Shown: positions 12,494-23,057 of the stretch, piece after piece
How the letters are laid out: each line of letters begins with the position of its first letter
Position numbering within the stretch: position 1 is the stretch's first letter
Source: Parietaria judaica
Lineage: Eukaryota > Streptophyta > Magnoliopsida > Rosales > Urticaceae
Assembly (NCBI GenBank): GCA_954871525.1
Contig: OX940868.1
Coordinates: 22,811,056 to 22,875,055 of the forward strand
DNA length: 64,000 nucleotides
Direction: 5' to 3'
Program-made: the position numbers and the translations under genes
The notes under the pieces: model-generated
Database searches by the model: none
The model's input: the letters and a program-made list of their open reading frames with translations, nothing else
Told to the model about the DNA's origin: nothing

Positions 12494-14965
12494 CTTTTCT
12501 TATCATTAAGTTAAGAAAATTTAGTTCTGATGTTTATGATTCTGCCTTCTGTTCTATGACTTTTTTGTACACAACTTTAAATTGCTTTAGGTTTTTTATT
12601 TGCTAAATTTGAATTTTGAATATTAGTGTTGTTATGGTAATTTGGCATCCGTAATCAAGGATTTTAAAAAAAATATATTACCGAAATTTCAGTTCTAAAA
12701 AAATGTCACAAATGTGTACAGAAAAGAAAAAAAAAAAGCTTCCGACACAAGTGTGTAGATTAGAGAAATGATCAGCAAAAGCAGTACAAGATTGATTATT
12801 ATCTTATATATTTCACGAAGAAGAAATATAATATCTACATGTGTATTATTAATATCTTTTTTAAATTGAACTTCATATTTATGAATGTTATGAAAAATAT
12901 CCTTTTAATAAATATTTAATATTACTAATAATTGTCTAATATTACTAACGTTTGTTAACCTGTAATTTAACTTTTAGACTATTTTTTTAAAAATCTAATT
13001 CTATCGAGTTTGATGGTTATAGCTGTACCCGTAAAATTGGACCACTGAATGTGAATGGCAATTGATTTCCGAACTTTAGACTGTAAAACCTAACAACATG
13101 CTTTTATACAAGTTTCTTTTTCTCTACGATCTAAAAGTCGTAAAAGCAAAGTATTTAAAAAAAGCATATTTTCTGAAATTTGGCTAATAGAACAAAAAAA
13201 AGCGATTCTAAAAACTTTACTGTCGTTTCTAATTATGTGATAAACGACACCACAAACTTTAATACTTTACATTAGATAAATTGCGGCTAAAGTACCAAAT
13301 GTGTTAAAAAAAAATCCAATTATGTACTTAAACTTTTTAATTTTTTTTGTGTGGCTATAGCACCCAAAATTGCTCGATTAAGGAATTTATTTTCCTCCGT
13401 CAAGTTCCACTAGTGGTTCCTACGTGACACTTCGGATATTGAGTAAAATGCGGCTAAAGTACTCAATGTTTCAAAAAATTTGAATTATGTATCTAAATTT
13501 TTTTTGGTAGCTAATACCGAAATTTGCTTCTATTAAGGAATTTGGTTTCTCCTGTCAACTCAAGTGCATTTAACCGCCACGTTGCATTTTATAATTATTT
13601 TTTATTTTTCTTAAACATTATGAAAAATATAATTTAATAATAATTAAAATTAAAATTATAAAATAATTTAATGAGGTTATATAATTTATAACATTAAATA
13701 TATTTAGTTATTCAAGACTATTAAAATAAAAATCTACACGATTGGTAAAAACATTAAATATATTCGGGATTTATTTTTTAGAATTCTGTACCTGGAGTTT
13801 TCAATTCTAAAGGCTAGATTGAAATGTCACAAATTTTTATAGAAAAAAGAAAAGAAGCTTTCAAAACAAACATGCAGAGAAATTATTCGCAAAAGCGGTA
13901 CAAGATTGATATAATCTATTTCACGAAGAAGTAATACAATTTTTTAAATTGACTTTTTTCTAAATCGAAGTTCCTTTTAGATCAATGGTGTTTGTGGATG
14001 AGATTTAATTATGGTTAAAATATATATTATAACGAAAACTCGATCCATATTTAAAAATCGGGTTCCTAACTTAAATAACTCAAATTTTCAAGTACCCATA
14101 CTTCGAAAATCAGTTTCGAGTTTTAATTCTTACAAACCCGGAAGACAGGTAGGTTTCACCCCTAGTTTGCACTCATATCAATATATCTGGAGTTAAGATA
14201 AGTTTAAATTTGACTAGATGAATACGATGAAATGTTTTAACTGTCAAATTATGATGCATATGATTTCTTAATAATGAATAAAAAATATTCACTAGCAATA
14301 AGAGAAATAATCTCTTTGATGATTTTTCAACAAATTTAGGTGAACAAAAATAATTTTTTAGATAGTTTATCTATTTCTAAGTTAACTAATAATTATAAGG
14401 GTTGTATTGTACTATTTTAGTTTTTTTTCTTCATAAATAATCATAAAAACCCTTAACTATTATTAACTAATTAATTAACAATACAGAAAGTAAATATTAA
14501 TTAGCTATATCATATCTATTTTTCTACGATTAAATTTAACGAATGATAAATTGTAAATAAAAGCCCTAATAAACTATCGCTATTTCACCCTTTCGCGCTA
14601 CCTCTCCAGTCGCCGTTGACCATCGTCATTGACTAACGCCGTCGCCGTTCCTGAGCGATTCGATCGTCTCCGTTCGGCGGCGACTTGACTTTCCGTTGAC
14701 CAAATTATATTCCAGTAATTTTGGAGTTTCTCGTTTCTGTTTGATCATATGTTTCCAAACAATGCTATCGTCTCTCTGTTTCTGTTTTCGTTTGTCATGA
14801 TTATTCTTGTTGATGTATAACAGATTGATCAGTAAACAAAAGAAAAAGCTTTCAACTTCAAACCCGAGACTCCGATTGGTACGAAAAGGGTTATCCACCG
14901 GCGAATTATCGATCTCCGTTTTCGATTCTCTCTTGGATTTGTGTCCGGAAACTCTTCAACTTATC
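12494..14965. other. AT-rich spacer between the F-box genes
   Basis: No gene is supported. At 13281-13565 there are two degenerate copies, about 168 bp apart, of a repeat starting GCGGCTAAAGTAC and including AAGGAATTT. At 14011-14166 there is a fragment ending GGTTTCACCCCTA, the same right end as the 11.6 kb MITE family. The stretch 14580-14960 is likely leader of the second F-box gene, with a possible leader intron ending TAACAG near 14823. Confidence 0.6.
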
Positions 14966-17095
14966 ATGGGGCGTAAAAAAGGTGACAGAATCTCGGACCT
15001 ACCGGTATCTATCTTGCATCAGATATTGTCGTTTCTCCCGCTTGAAGATTCGGTCAGAAGTTCCGTGCTGTCGAAGCAATGGAATACTGTTCAGAAGTCG
15101 TTTCCGATATTATACTTCGGATTAGACATACCCGTTGATTCAGCACATTTTGAGGAGCGATGTCGAAAATACTTGGATTTTGTGGACAGGTCTCTGCAAG
15201 TCTTTTCGCAGAATAAGCTTCGCATGGAGAATATCGAATTATATTTATTTGATACCGATTGCGAATTGATTCCATTGATCAATACATGGTTGCCGTTAGC
15301 TCTTCACAATGGCGTTTCCGATGTATACTTCAGTGTCAAAGTAGAAAAAGATTACTATCCTCTCCCTGAAACAACATTCGTCGTTGACTCATCACTACTC
15401 CTTGGTTCTTCCGAGTTTTTTCGCCTTGAAAAATTAAGCCTATATTCTGTCGGCCTAAGTGAGAAAATCGTTTGCGATATTTTCTGTAATTGTCCTAACC
15501 TCACCGAATTTGAACTTGAATGTATTCGTGGCTTGAGAACTCTTAATATTTCCAAACCAAATAAACTCGAGCATCTTTATCTGACAGTACCAGAAGAAAA
15601 CTGTGAATTAGAGAGCATTTCCGTCGATGCCCTTTCTCTCGATTTTTTTTATTTCAAGTTGCGTAAGCCGTGTGCGATTGATATGACTTCCTGCCATAAT
15701 CTGAGAGAACTATTCCTACAGGAAATTACTATCACCAACGCTTTGTATCGTCTGATCGTTTCGTTTCCTCTTTTGGCGGATCTCCATGTAGAGTATTGTG
15801 ATATCCAGCCAGAGATTAGGATCTCTCTGCAACGGCTAGTGATTCTTGAAATATACTACTGTACTGGGCTCGAAGTTATTGAAATTGACGCTCCAATGCT
15901 GTCGGTTTTTAATTTCGCATCATACGATGAAGAAGTTCCTGAATTGGTTTCTGCACATGTCATTCCCTGTTCCATGAGTTTAACGTTTGCCATGCAAACC
16001 ATCCACGGTGTTGACAGTTTTTGGTTCTGTCGGAGAAGGGCGGATCTCAACGTTCCTTTTAAGGCTGTATTGTATCTAGTTCCAATATATGATGAAAAGA
16101 AGGTATAAGTAACTTCCGTTTCGAATTGCGTTATTTTTCTACTCGATGATAATGCGATTTTAGTTTGTCCCTCTGATTATCGGTTTCGTTGTAAATGGCA
16201 GGAATTTGACAATGGGAGTTTTAACATTGAAGAATTATTCGGAGATGAAGAATATGAAATTCCCCCGCTGGTCGAAATAGATTGTTTAGACCTCGCTTCT
16301 TCTGAAATCACTCGTTCATCCTATTGGGAGACACTTTTAAGCGGACTACTTTGGAGTTCTCATCCGAAGACCGTACGTATGAAAATAACCGCTGATTCCA
16401 ATGACGAAGATAATTGCATAAAGGTATATACGAGGGGACACTAATGTCTATATGCTTGTTTATTTGTGATAGACCTGTTATTATTACGTAAAGACGGTCA
16501 TTGTTTAACCTTTTGTATTTAGCTCTTTTATGTCTTTAGGTGAAATATTGAAATTATGATTAAATTATGTCATTAAGAGTGTTTCGGTCAATTTGTTGTT
16601 TTTTAGAGCTTTCGAGACGCCTATAGGCTCCCAGCCCCGACGGCTGATCGATTTCATGGTTTTTGTTGTTTGGATTTTTCCCTTTGCGTCAAAGCTCGGT
16701 TGTTACTCCTTGATTTGTTTGCAATAAAGAGAAAAAAGGGAAATCATCACCTTGGTGGATTCCCATTGGCCAAATTTTGTTTGTTTTACGTTTTTTTCTT
16801 TCTTTCGTATATTCATATTGTTTGGTTTTGTATGCAGAGTTTCTGCAGGATGCTGATGCAAAGCAAATGCAAGTTATGCTGCAATTTGGATCAATGCAAG
16901 TGTTGGCGATATCGCCTGAAATCTTCGAAGCTCGAGACCAGCAATGGAATCTTACTAGACATCGAAAAAAGCATTGAAGGATTCTCAAGCCACCTGTTTC
17001 TTCTTAATCCGGATCCGGAGAATCCGGATTTGGAGAAGCTGGAACTTGATGTAATGTTTACACTGACTTGGGATCATACAGAACACCCTGAATGA
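14966..17095 (+). CDS. F-box/LRR (FBD-like) protein, copy 2
   Basis: Predicted exons are 14966-16102, 16202-16423 and 16838-17095, all phase 0, giving 538 residues. It has the same architecture as copy 1: an F-box near residues 9-45 (ISDLPVSILHQILSFLP, SVLSKQW), plant LRR-like lines (NCPNLTEFELE, ISLQRLVILEIYYC), then a C-terminal FBD-like region. Intron positions and phases match copy 1 exactly, including the GTAAATGGCAG acceptor and the ATAAAG/GTAT donor, so the two are tandem duplicates. An in-frame ATG at 14807 would add 53 residues before the F-box; the start in MGRKKGD was preferred because copy 1 also starts a few residues before the F-box. Presumed role: SCF ubiquitin ligase substrate receptor. 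Confidence 0.85.
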
Positions 17096-17433
17096 AAGCA
17101 AGCCCAATATTCACTACAATTAAGCTCAGAAACTTTGTTGTTCGAAATTTTCAATTTTATTATATCTTTTTAGCCTCGGTTTTCACTAGTTTATGGACAG
17201 TCGATTTTTCCCCACGTTACATGTCATTTTTCAAAATTAATGTCGTTTTTGTATATATATATATATATCATATAGTCGCTTTTAAATTTGAATTGCCGGT
17301 CACTATTCTCTTTTTGATAGTGTACTAGAGAAACCTAAAGAAGAAGAAAAACGACGACATGAAATTATATATATAAAGACATAAGATTGTAAAACGACAA
17401 TAAATATTGTTAAAGAAAGTCAAAATTTCCCAC

Positions 17434-19110
17434 TTAAAAAGCATAGTTGTGAATTAGTATTTTATAGGCTCCGCTTGCGTACTCTTTTTTGATACATAAG
17501 AAAGTAGATTGATCATCGGGGAATAGCATCCCTTTGTACAGTGTTCGAGCCACAGAGGGCACTCGTAGGACCGACAATCCGGGGTTAAGCCTGAGAGACG
17601 GGCCTTTGCTAGGCAATTCGTCACTCAATTACAATTTCTAAGAATCCACCGGAACTTGCCGGACAAGACATTCGTTCTAGCTAACCGAGCAATGCCGGCA
17701 AGGACCGGTCCTTGTTTGCAATTTAGGTTCTCTTCGTGGACAGGTTGAGACGATTTGAGGCAATCCGTTTCCACCATCGAGATCGCCAAACCCCTTTCAT
17801 GGGCAAACCGGAGCCCATGGAAAATAGCTTGGCATTCGGTCGTGAGAGCCGAACCCACATGGTCAAGAAGCGAGGCCGCAACCACGACTGTTGACGCGAT
17901 TTCTCACCTCAACAGTCACGAAGCTGATGGAGTTTCAATTTAGATTTGCTAACGAGAATAATGAGATGGATCTTGATCTCCGCATTGCCATTACTCTGAC
18001 GTACAAACACGAAAATAAAAGCGATAAAAACACGAGGGTTTTTTAGAGAGGTTCGTCCCAATTGCGTTAGTTGACTACGTCATTTGTAAGTTTATTGATT
18101 ATAAAAACGACCAAAAACCACAAGCCGATTCTGATCCGAAAAAAGGTGAAAAAACACTCAAAAAGTACACATCCTCACAATTCTCTCTTTGATGATGCTT
18201 GCGTGCGTATAACTGTTATCTTCTTGCATTTATATATTATTTTTTCTACCTGTTGGAGCGTCATTTTGAAAGTGGCAGTAATGGCTCCAAATTAGGCACT
18301 TGTTGCCGAGCTGACACATGGGCCATTACTCACGAGAGTTGCGTTGCGTTGAACTTGACTTGGTTCAAAAGGTGGTTTGAACTTGGTCGTTGTGTCCTTT
18401 CCCATGGCTATCTCTTACGACCGCACCGACCGCCGTACCACCCATCCCCGCTTCCTACGTCGCGTCGACGTTAAGCTTCAGTCCGCCATCTCTGCCCCCG
18501 TCCATACTTCTTGTCGCACACGATTAATCACCAAACGCACTTCCGTGTGATGGGTACACCTTTTGTAGCTCTCGAACCAACTTGCTACTTCGTCGGCCCA
18601 TGCCCCCGGATATTGTTGTAGTTCAAAAAAAAAAAACGGATGTTACGATCGGTCCAAGCTGCCCAAATAAGTCAACAAAAAACTCAAGATCCGACGCCGG
18701 AAGGCCGTCCATCGCACGGAGGCAAAGTTCCTGGAAGGGGATCGCCCCCGTCTTCTCCACCCACCGATGTAGTGCCGAGCGATCCCACACCATCCAGGCC
18801 CTTACGCAACCCCAGACCGCGTGTAGGGCATCCTCTGGTAATGCCCCACAAGACCGACAAAAAGGTAAGCAATCGACTCCACGTCCGCGAAGTGCACCAT
18901 GCGTCTGGAGGGCTTCAAACCACGCCCGCCCTACCTAGTGTTTTACTTTGGGCGGGATTTGTAACCCCCAAAGTGTGTACCACCACCTAAGCTTCATGGG
19001 TGTCAAGGATGACATGCCTCTTCTAGCTTCCACTCGCACGAGCCGGTAACTCGATCTAACGGTGTAGATGCCGTCCTCTTCAAAATGTCACACCCATTGA
19101 TTTTGGTGAC
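17434..19110 (-). pseudogene. LINE (non-LTR retrotransposon) ORF2 remnant: zinc-binding and RNase H regions
   Basis: Reading the minus strand from 19110 down: a zf-RVT-like region (VYTVRSSYRLVR, LWGLQIPPKVK, then CRSCGALPEDALHAVWGC) to about 18640; the start of an RNase H-like domain with KLNVDA at about 18479 and GAVVRD near 18420; then at 17885-17625 its continuation (LTTECQAIFHGLRFAHERGL, SMVETDCL). The order matches plant LINE ORF2 C-termini. Frames are broken repeatedly. Between about 17890 and 18390 the RNase H domain is interrupted by unrelated sequence, possibly a later insertion such as a solo LTR. Not functional. Confidence 0.75.
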
Positions 19111-19630
19111 CTTTGTCGCCCAAGATAGGTACGTACTTGTCAAGATAGGTAAAAAAACATAAATAAGGATAAACGACATGATTCATGTGCCAAAAATTCG
19201 AAGACGACAATAAAAATAAAAACGACATGATTCATAAATATTTGACACCATAGCGTGAATGAGAAACGACACAAAATTTTCAGTCGAGAAACAACAACAA
19301 AGTTTGTTAATTCTTTTCCACACTTAAAGGGATCACGAAACCATTGCCATAAAATCCGATACTGATACTTCTTGAACAACATTATCAACAAGTATGTATC
19401 TATCTATATATATATAATTATATAATATGTTTGTGGTGAACTAATTCTGGGTTCGGTTCTTAAGAGTTCGCAAATGAATCGTAGATTAGAAGCTTTAGAA
19501 ATGGCTGTCAACTGTTTGATATAAGTCCTGACTCATATAAACCCGTTTGTAAATTCATCGATTCTTAATCTATAAAAAATAATATTGGTAAATTTATACA
19601 CTAATTATTTACAAAAACAATATTCATAAG

Positions 19631-19826
19631 TAGGGCCGGCTTAACCCTTTTCGGGGTCTTGGGCGAATCATTAATATGAGACTTTTTTTTAGAGCCTGCA
19701 ATACAATATTGTAGGAGCTATTACGGTATTGCAGGAGCTATACGATATAGAAAAATATATACATAAACTACTCTAAAAGAGGCCTTGGGCGACCGTCCAA
19801 CTTGCCCATAGGTTGGGCCGGCCCTG
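19631..19826. mobile_element. Probable hAT MITE with GGGCCGGC termini
   Basis: The left end is TAGGGCCGGCTTAACCC and the right end GGTTGGGCCGGCCCTG, inverted relative to each other. Flanks TTCATAAG and TTCATGGT share five of eight bases, so the target duplication is eroded or doubtful. 196 bp, no coding capacity. Confidence 0.5.
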
Positions 19827-19984
19827 TTCATGGTAATAAACCAGTTTCCGAAACACTTGTCCTGCTTTTCAACAGATGTGGCTGATGCCCAACAAGCCAC
19901 GTGTCACCGGCACACCTGTCTTCTTCTTCTTCTTCTTCTTCAACGAAGTCCAAAACTTGAAATCCTGAGTATCCAGATTTTCAC

Positions 19985-20035
19985 ACAGAGATGCAACGCT
20001 TCAGGCCCCACAGCTTCGGTCCTCCTTCCAAATGA
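19985..20035 (+). repeat. Truncated duplicate of the IBA57 start region
   Basis: At 19991 the sequence around ATGCAACGCTTCAGGCCCCA is nearly identical to the true start at 20406, including the upstream CACACA and downstream GCTTCGGTCCTC. The upstream copy closes after 14 codons (MQRFRPHSFGPPSK, stop), so if transcribed it would act as an upstream open reading frame. The copies are 415 bp apart. Confidence 0.85.
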
Positions 20036-20405
20036 GCTTCACTCCGGCGCGAGCTTGCGTCCAATCTCTCCCTCGAACTTAGACTGACCTCAACAACCTC
20101 GAGCTTCTTTGCCTTCTCAGATTCCACTCGCGAAACCCTAGATCGCGAATCTGAATATCTTCTTGCTTCCAATCGATTGATTCCAGCTCTGCCTTCGATT
20201 GTCTTCAATCGATTCTAGGTCAGCAACAACACCAATCGATTTTACTCCGAGCTTCCTCGCTCCAAGCTCTCCGAGTCCTCGGACTCCCTTCGAGCTTCCA
20301 AACCCCAACTCCGAGCAGCAGCCACCGAGTTACTCCACCGCGCACGGTCCGAACTCCGGCAAGACACCAACGCTGCTCCGGTAAGCTCACAACTCTCACA
20401 CAAAG

Positions 20406-22541
20406 ATGCAACGCTTCAGGCCCCACTGCTTCGGTCCTCTCCTCGCTCGCCGGAGTCTCCACAGGACCGTTGACCTTAAGAGCGCGGGACCGTTGACCTC
20501 CGAGCTGCGTTCCCGGTCCGTGGTGCGGTTCAGCGGGCCGGACACGGTCAAGTTCCTCCAGGGCCTGTTGACCAACGACGTCCATCGGATGGTTGACACA
20601 AAGGCGGAGACTTTGGTGACGCCCAATTTGGCGGCAGCGATCGCACCCCCGATTTACGCGGCTCTGTTGACGGCGCAGGGACGGTTCTTGTACGACTTCT
20701 TCCTCTACAGGCCGGCGAAAGAGGAGGATAAGCTCGACCGGACCGGGTCCGGGCCAGGCCCCGGGTCCGACACGCCGGTTGAGATATTTGCCGACGTGGA
20801 CGCTTCAATCTTCGACGAGCTTTTGGATACTTTAAAGAGGTAATTGTCAAAGAGAGGCTGTTCCATATATTAGCATGATTTAATAACTTCATAACTATGT
20901 GTGTTTATATATTTATATATGTGGGTCATTTTGTAATTTTTGGATCAAGGTATCGAGTGAGGTCTAAGGTTGAGATTGAAGACGTGAGAGAAGAGTTCTC
21001 TTGCTGGCAGAGATACAGCGGAAACTTCGCCGGAGCTCCAGCCGAGACAGAGGAGCCCGAGGCAGCAGGCGTTGGGTGGGGCTCCAGCGCCGATCGCACG
21101 GCAGCAGCCTCGTCCAGTGGCACCGACCGAGGCTGTCGTTGGTTCAATGACCCGAGGCTGGATTGCCTAGGTTTCCGGGGAATCTTTCCGGCGAACACGA
21201 CACGTGAGGATCTTATTCTCATGTGAGGTTTCCTTGGCTATGGTTTTTGGGGTTGTAATCAAATTCTGGTTTTGCCCTTTGTTGCAGCGCCTCTGGTTGA
21301 GGCTGACAAGGAGACGGACGAGAAGAACTACTCGTTGTGGAGATTTGAAAACGGCGTGGCGGAGGGCTCGACAGAGATCCCGAAAGGTTAGGATCTTCAC
21401 TTGTATGTGTAGCTGAATGAATTGTATGGAAGAGTTTAGCTGCATTATAGAGTGATAGATTCCAAACTATAAAGAGAACTCTTGAAATGTGTAGACGGGG
21501 GAACCAACGACCCAAACTCCGATAACCCTTAGCTATGACAGCTTCTCTCCAAAAGACAATCGAAACATGAATGAAAACTAAGTCCAGGGAGAAGTAATAA
21601 AGTTTCTGACCCTCACATATCGCCGTAGGAAGAGAAACACGATAGTTTGAGTCCTTTAGTTAAGTCTGCTTACGGCGTCGTACTCAATTATGTCTTTAGC
21701 AGTTTTTCATTTTACTCTTTTAAGTCATAAAGGGTATTTTGGTCCTTTAATCTTTTCCTAGCCGTTGAAGTCTTTATGCCATCACACGGAGCTTCGAGCG
21801 TACGAAGGTCGTTTCTATTCATGTTTTGATCATCACAACATAGTGACAAGGGGATCCATCTTTCCGGTGTATTCCCGTTGGCCGATTTCTTGTGTCCGGA
21901 ATTGTTCTTGAAACTTATCAGTTTCTTAATTTAGGCTCAAGGACATAAAAGTAAATAAAAATGAGTAATTATTTGTTAGTTGGTGTTTAAATATTGTTGA
22001 AACCAATATCTAGAAACCTGACTGATAACACTTTGGGTCACTTGTGAGCCAGGTGAGGCAATCCCTCTGGAGTACAACCTGGCGGGTTTAAACGCGATAA
22101 GCTTCGACAAAGGGTGTTACGTTGGCCAAGAGCTCGTGGCCCGGACCCACCACCGCGGCGTCATCCGAAAGCGCTTGCTTCCTCTCAGATTCGTCGACGC
22201 CCACGGAGGAGGTCTAACTCTAGAATCCAAACCCGATCAAGACCTTAAACCCGAGTCCTAATTCCGTTTTGTTTGTCATTTGTCTTTCAGAAGTGGAGCA
22301 GGCTGTTTCCCCCGGGGCGGCTGTAATGGATCCCGAGTCCGGCAAGAAAGTGGGAAATATCGTAAACGCCCTCGGCTGCCGAGGCATTGGAGTGCTGAGG
22401 CTGGAAGAGGCGTTCAAGAGATCGGGATCCTTGATCGTTCAAGGGAACGAGGAGGTGAAGGTCAAGGTTTCGAAGCCAGAATGGTGGCATAATCACTGGT
22501 TTGATGATAATCAGAGCCATGGTGATGAAGTTTCTGTTTGA
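20406..22541 (+). CDS. IBA57: IBA57-like mitochondrial Fe-S cluster assembly factor (GcvT-related)
   Basis: Predicted exons are 20406-20839, 20950-21203, 21288-21386, 22053-22211 and 22291-22541, giving 398 residues. The signature KGCYVGQE is at about residues 282-289, as in the COG0354/IBA57 family. The N-terminal fold segments ([35 protein letters not shown]) also fit. The first 20-25 residues are rich in Arg/Ser/Leu and lack acids, consistent with a mitochondrial targeting peptide. In the family, IBA57 works with ISCA proteins in the late steps of 4Fe-4S cluster formation. An intact near-copy of the start lies 415 bp upstream with a short closed frame. The gene converges with the receptor gene on the minus strand, 516 bp away. 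Confidence 0.9.
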
Positions 22542-23057
22542 AATTGTTTTCCATTCCATTTTGTTATATTTTAAAATAATTCCCTTCCGAATTTTTTTTT
22601 AAATAAATAGAAATTAGTTCTAGGAATTGTGCACAATGTTGTCATATATGAAATTATATTAATTGTTATTCTGCTGGAAGCCTGGAACTGATAATAATTT
22701 AATTTAGCAAGAAGTTGGTTGTTTTGTAATAATAAATAAATAAATCGAATATTGAATCGGAACTTTTACAATAGAATGCACCAAATAAAAAACAAATACT
22801 TGTTTTTTGGGCTCGCCATATTAACGAAATTAAGCAAAAAAAATTGTTAAAAAATGAATGAGAATTACGGATTCGAAAAAACGAGTTGGATTCACTCGAC
22901 CCATTTCGAAATTACTTGGGTATTTTTGTCGCAATTAACCCTTATCAATAACATTAGTGTTTTCTATTGAGTAACTGTAAGATTACCCTCTCAGTCCTTG
23001 CCAACTTTCTACAAAGAAGATGATAAAAACTCCATCTTCTTGAAGCAAAGAACCATG
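22542..23057. other. Convergent intergenic region
   Basis: This holds the 3' flanks of IBA57 (plus) and the receptor pseudokinase (minus). It is AT-rich. A stretch at 22905-22941 (GTCGCAATTAACCC) resembles a repeat at the very start of the window. No gene is seen. Confidence 0.7.

Larger units (their letters stand above)
17096..20405. other. Spacer with LINE remnants and a small MITE
   Basis: The spacer holds a decayed LINE (17434-19110), a likely hAT MITE (19631-19826), a CTT microsatellite near 19921-19941, and upstream leader sequence of the IBA57 gene from about 19980. No intact gene is seen. Confidence 0.7.

Noticed and set aside
14807..14965. N-terminal extension of F-box copy 2
   Set aside because: No counterpart in copy 1 and it begins in probable leader sequence; kept only as an alternative start.
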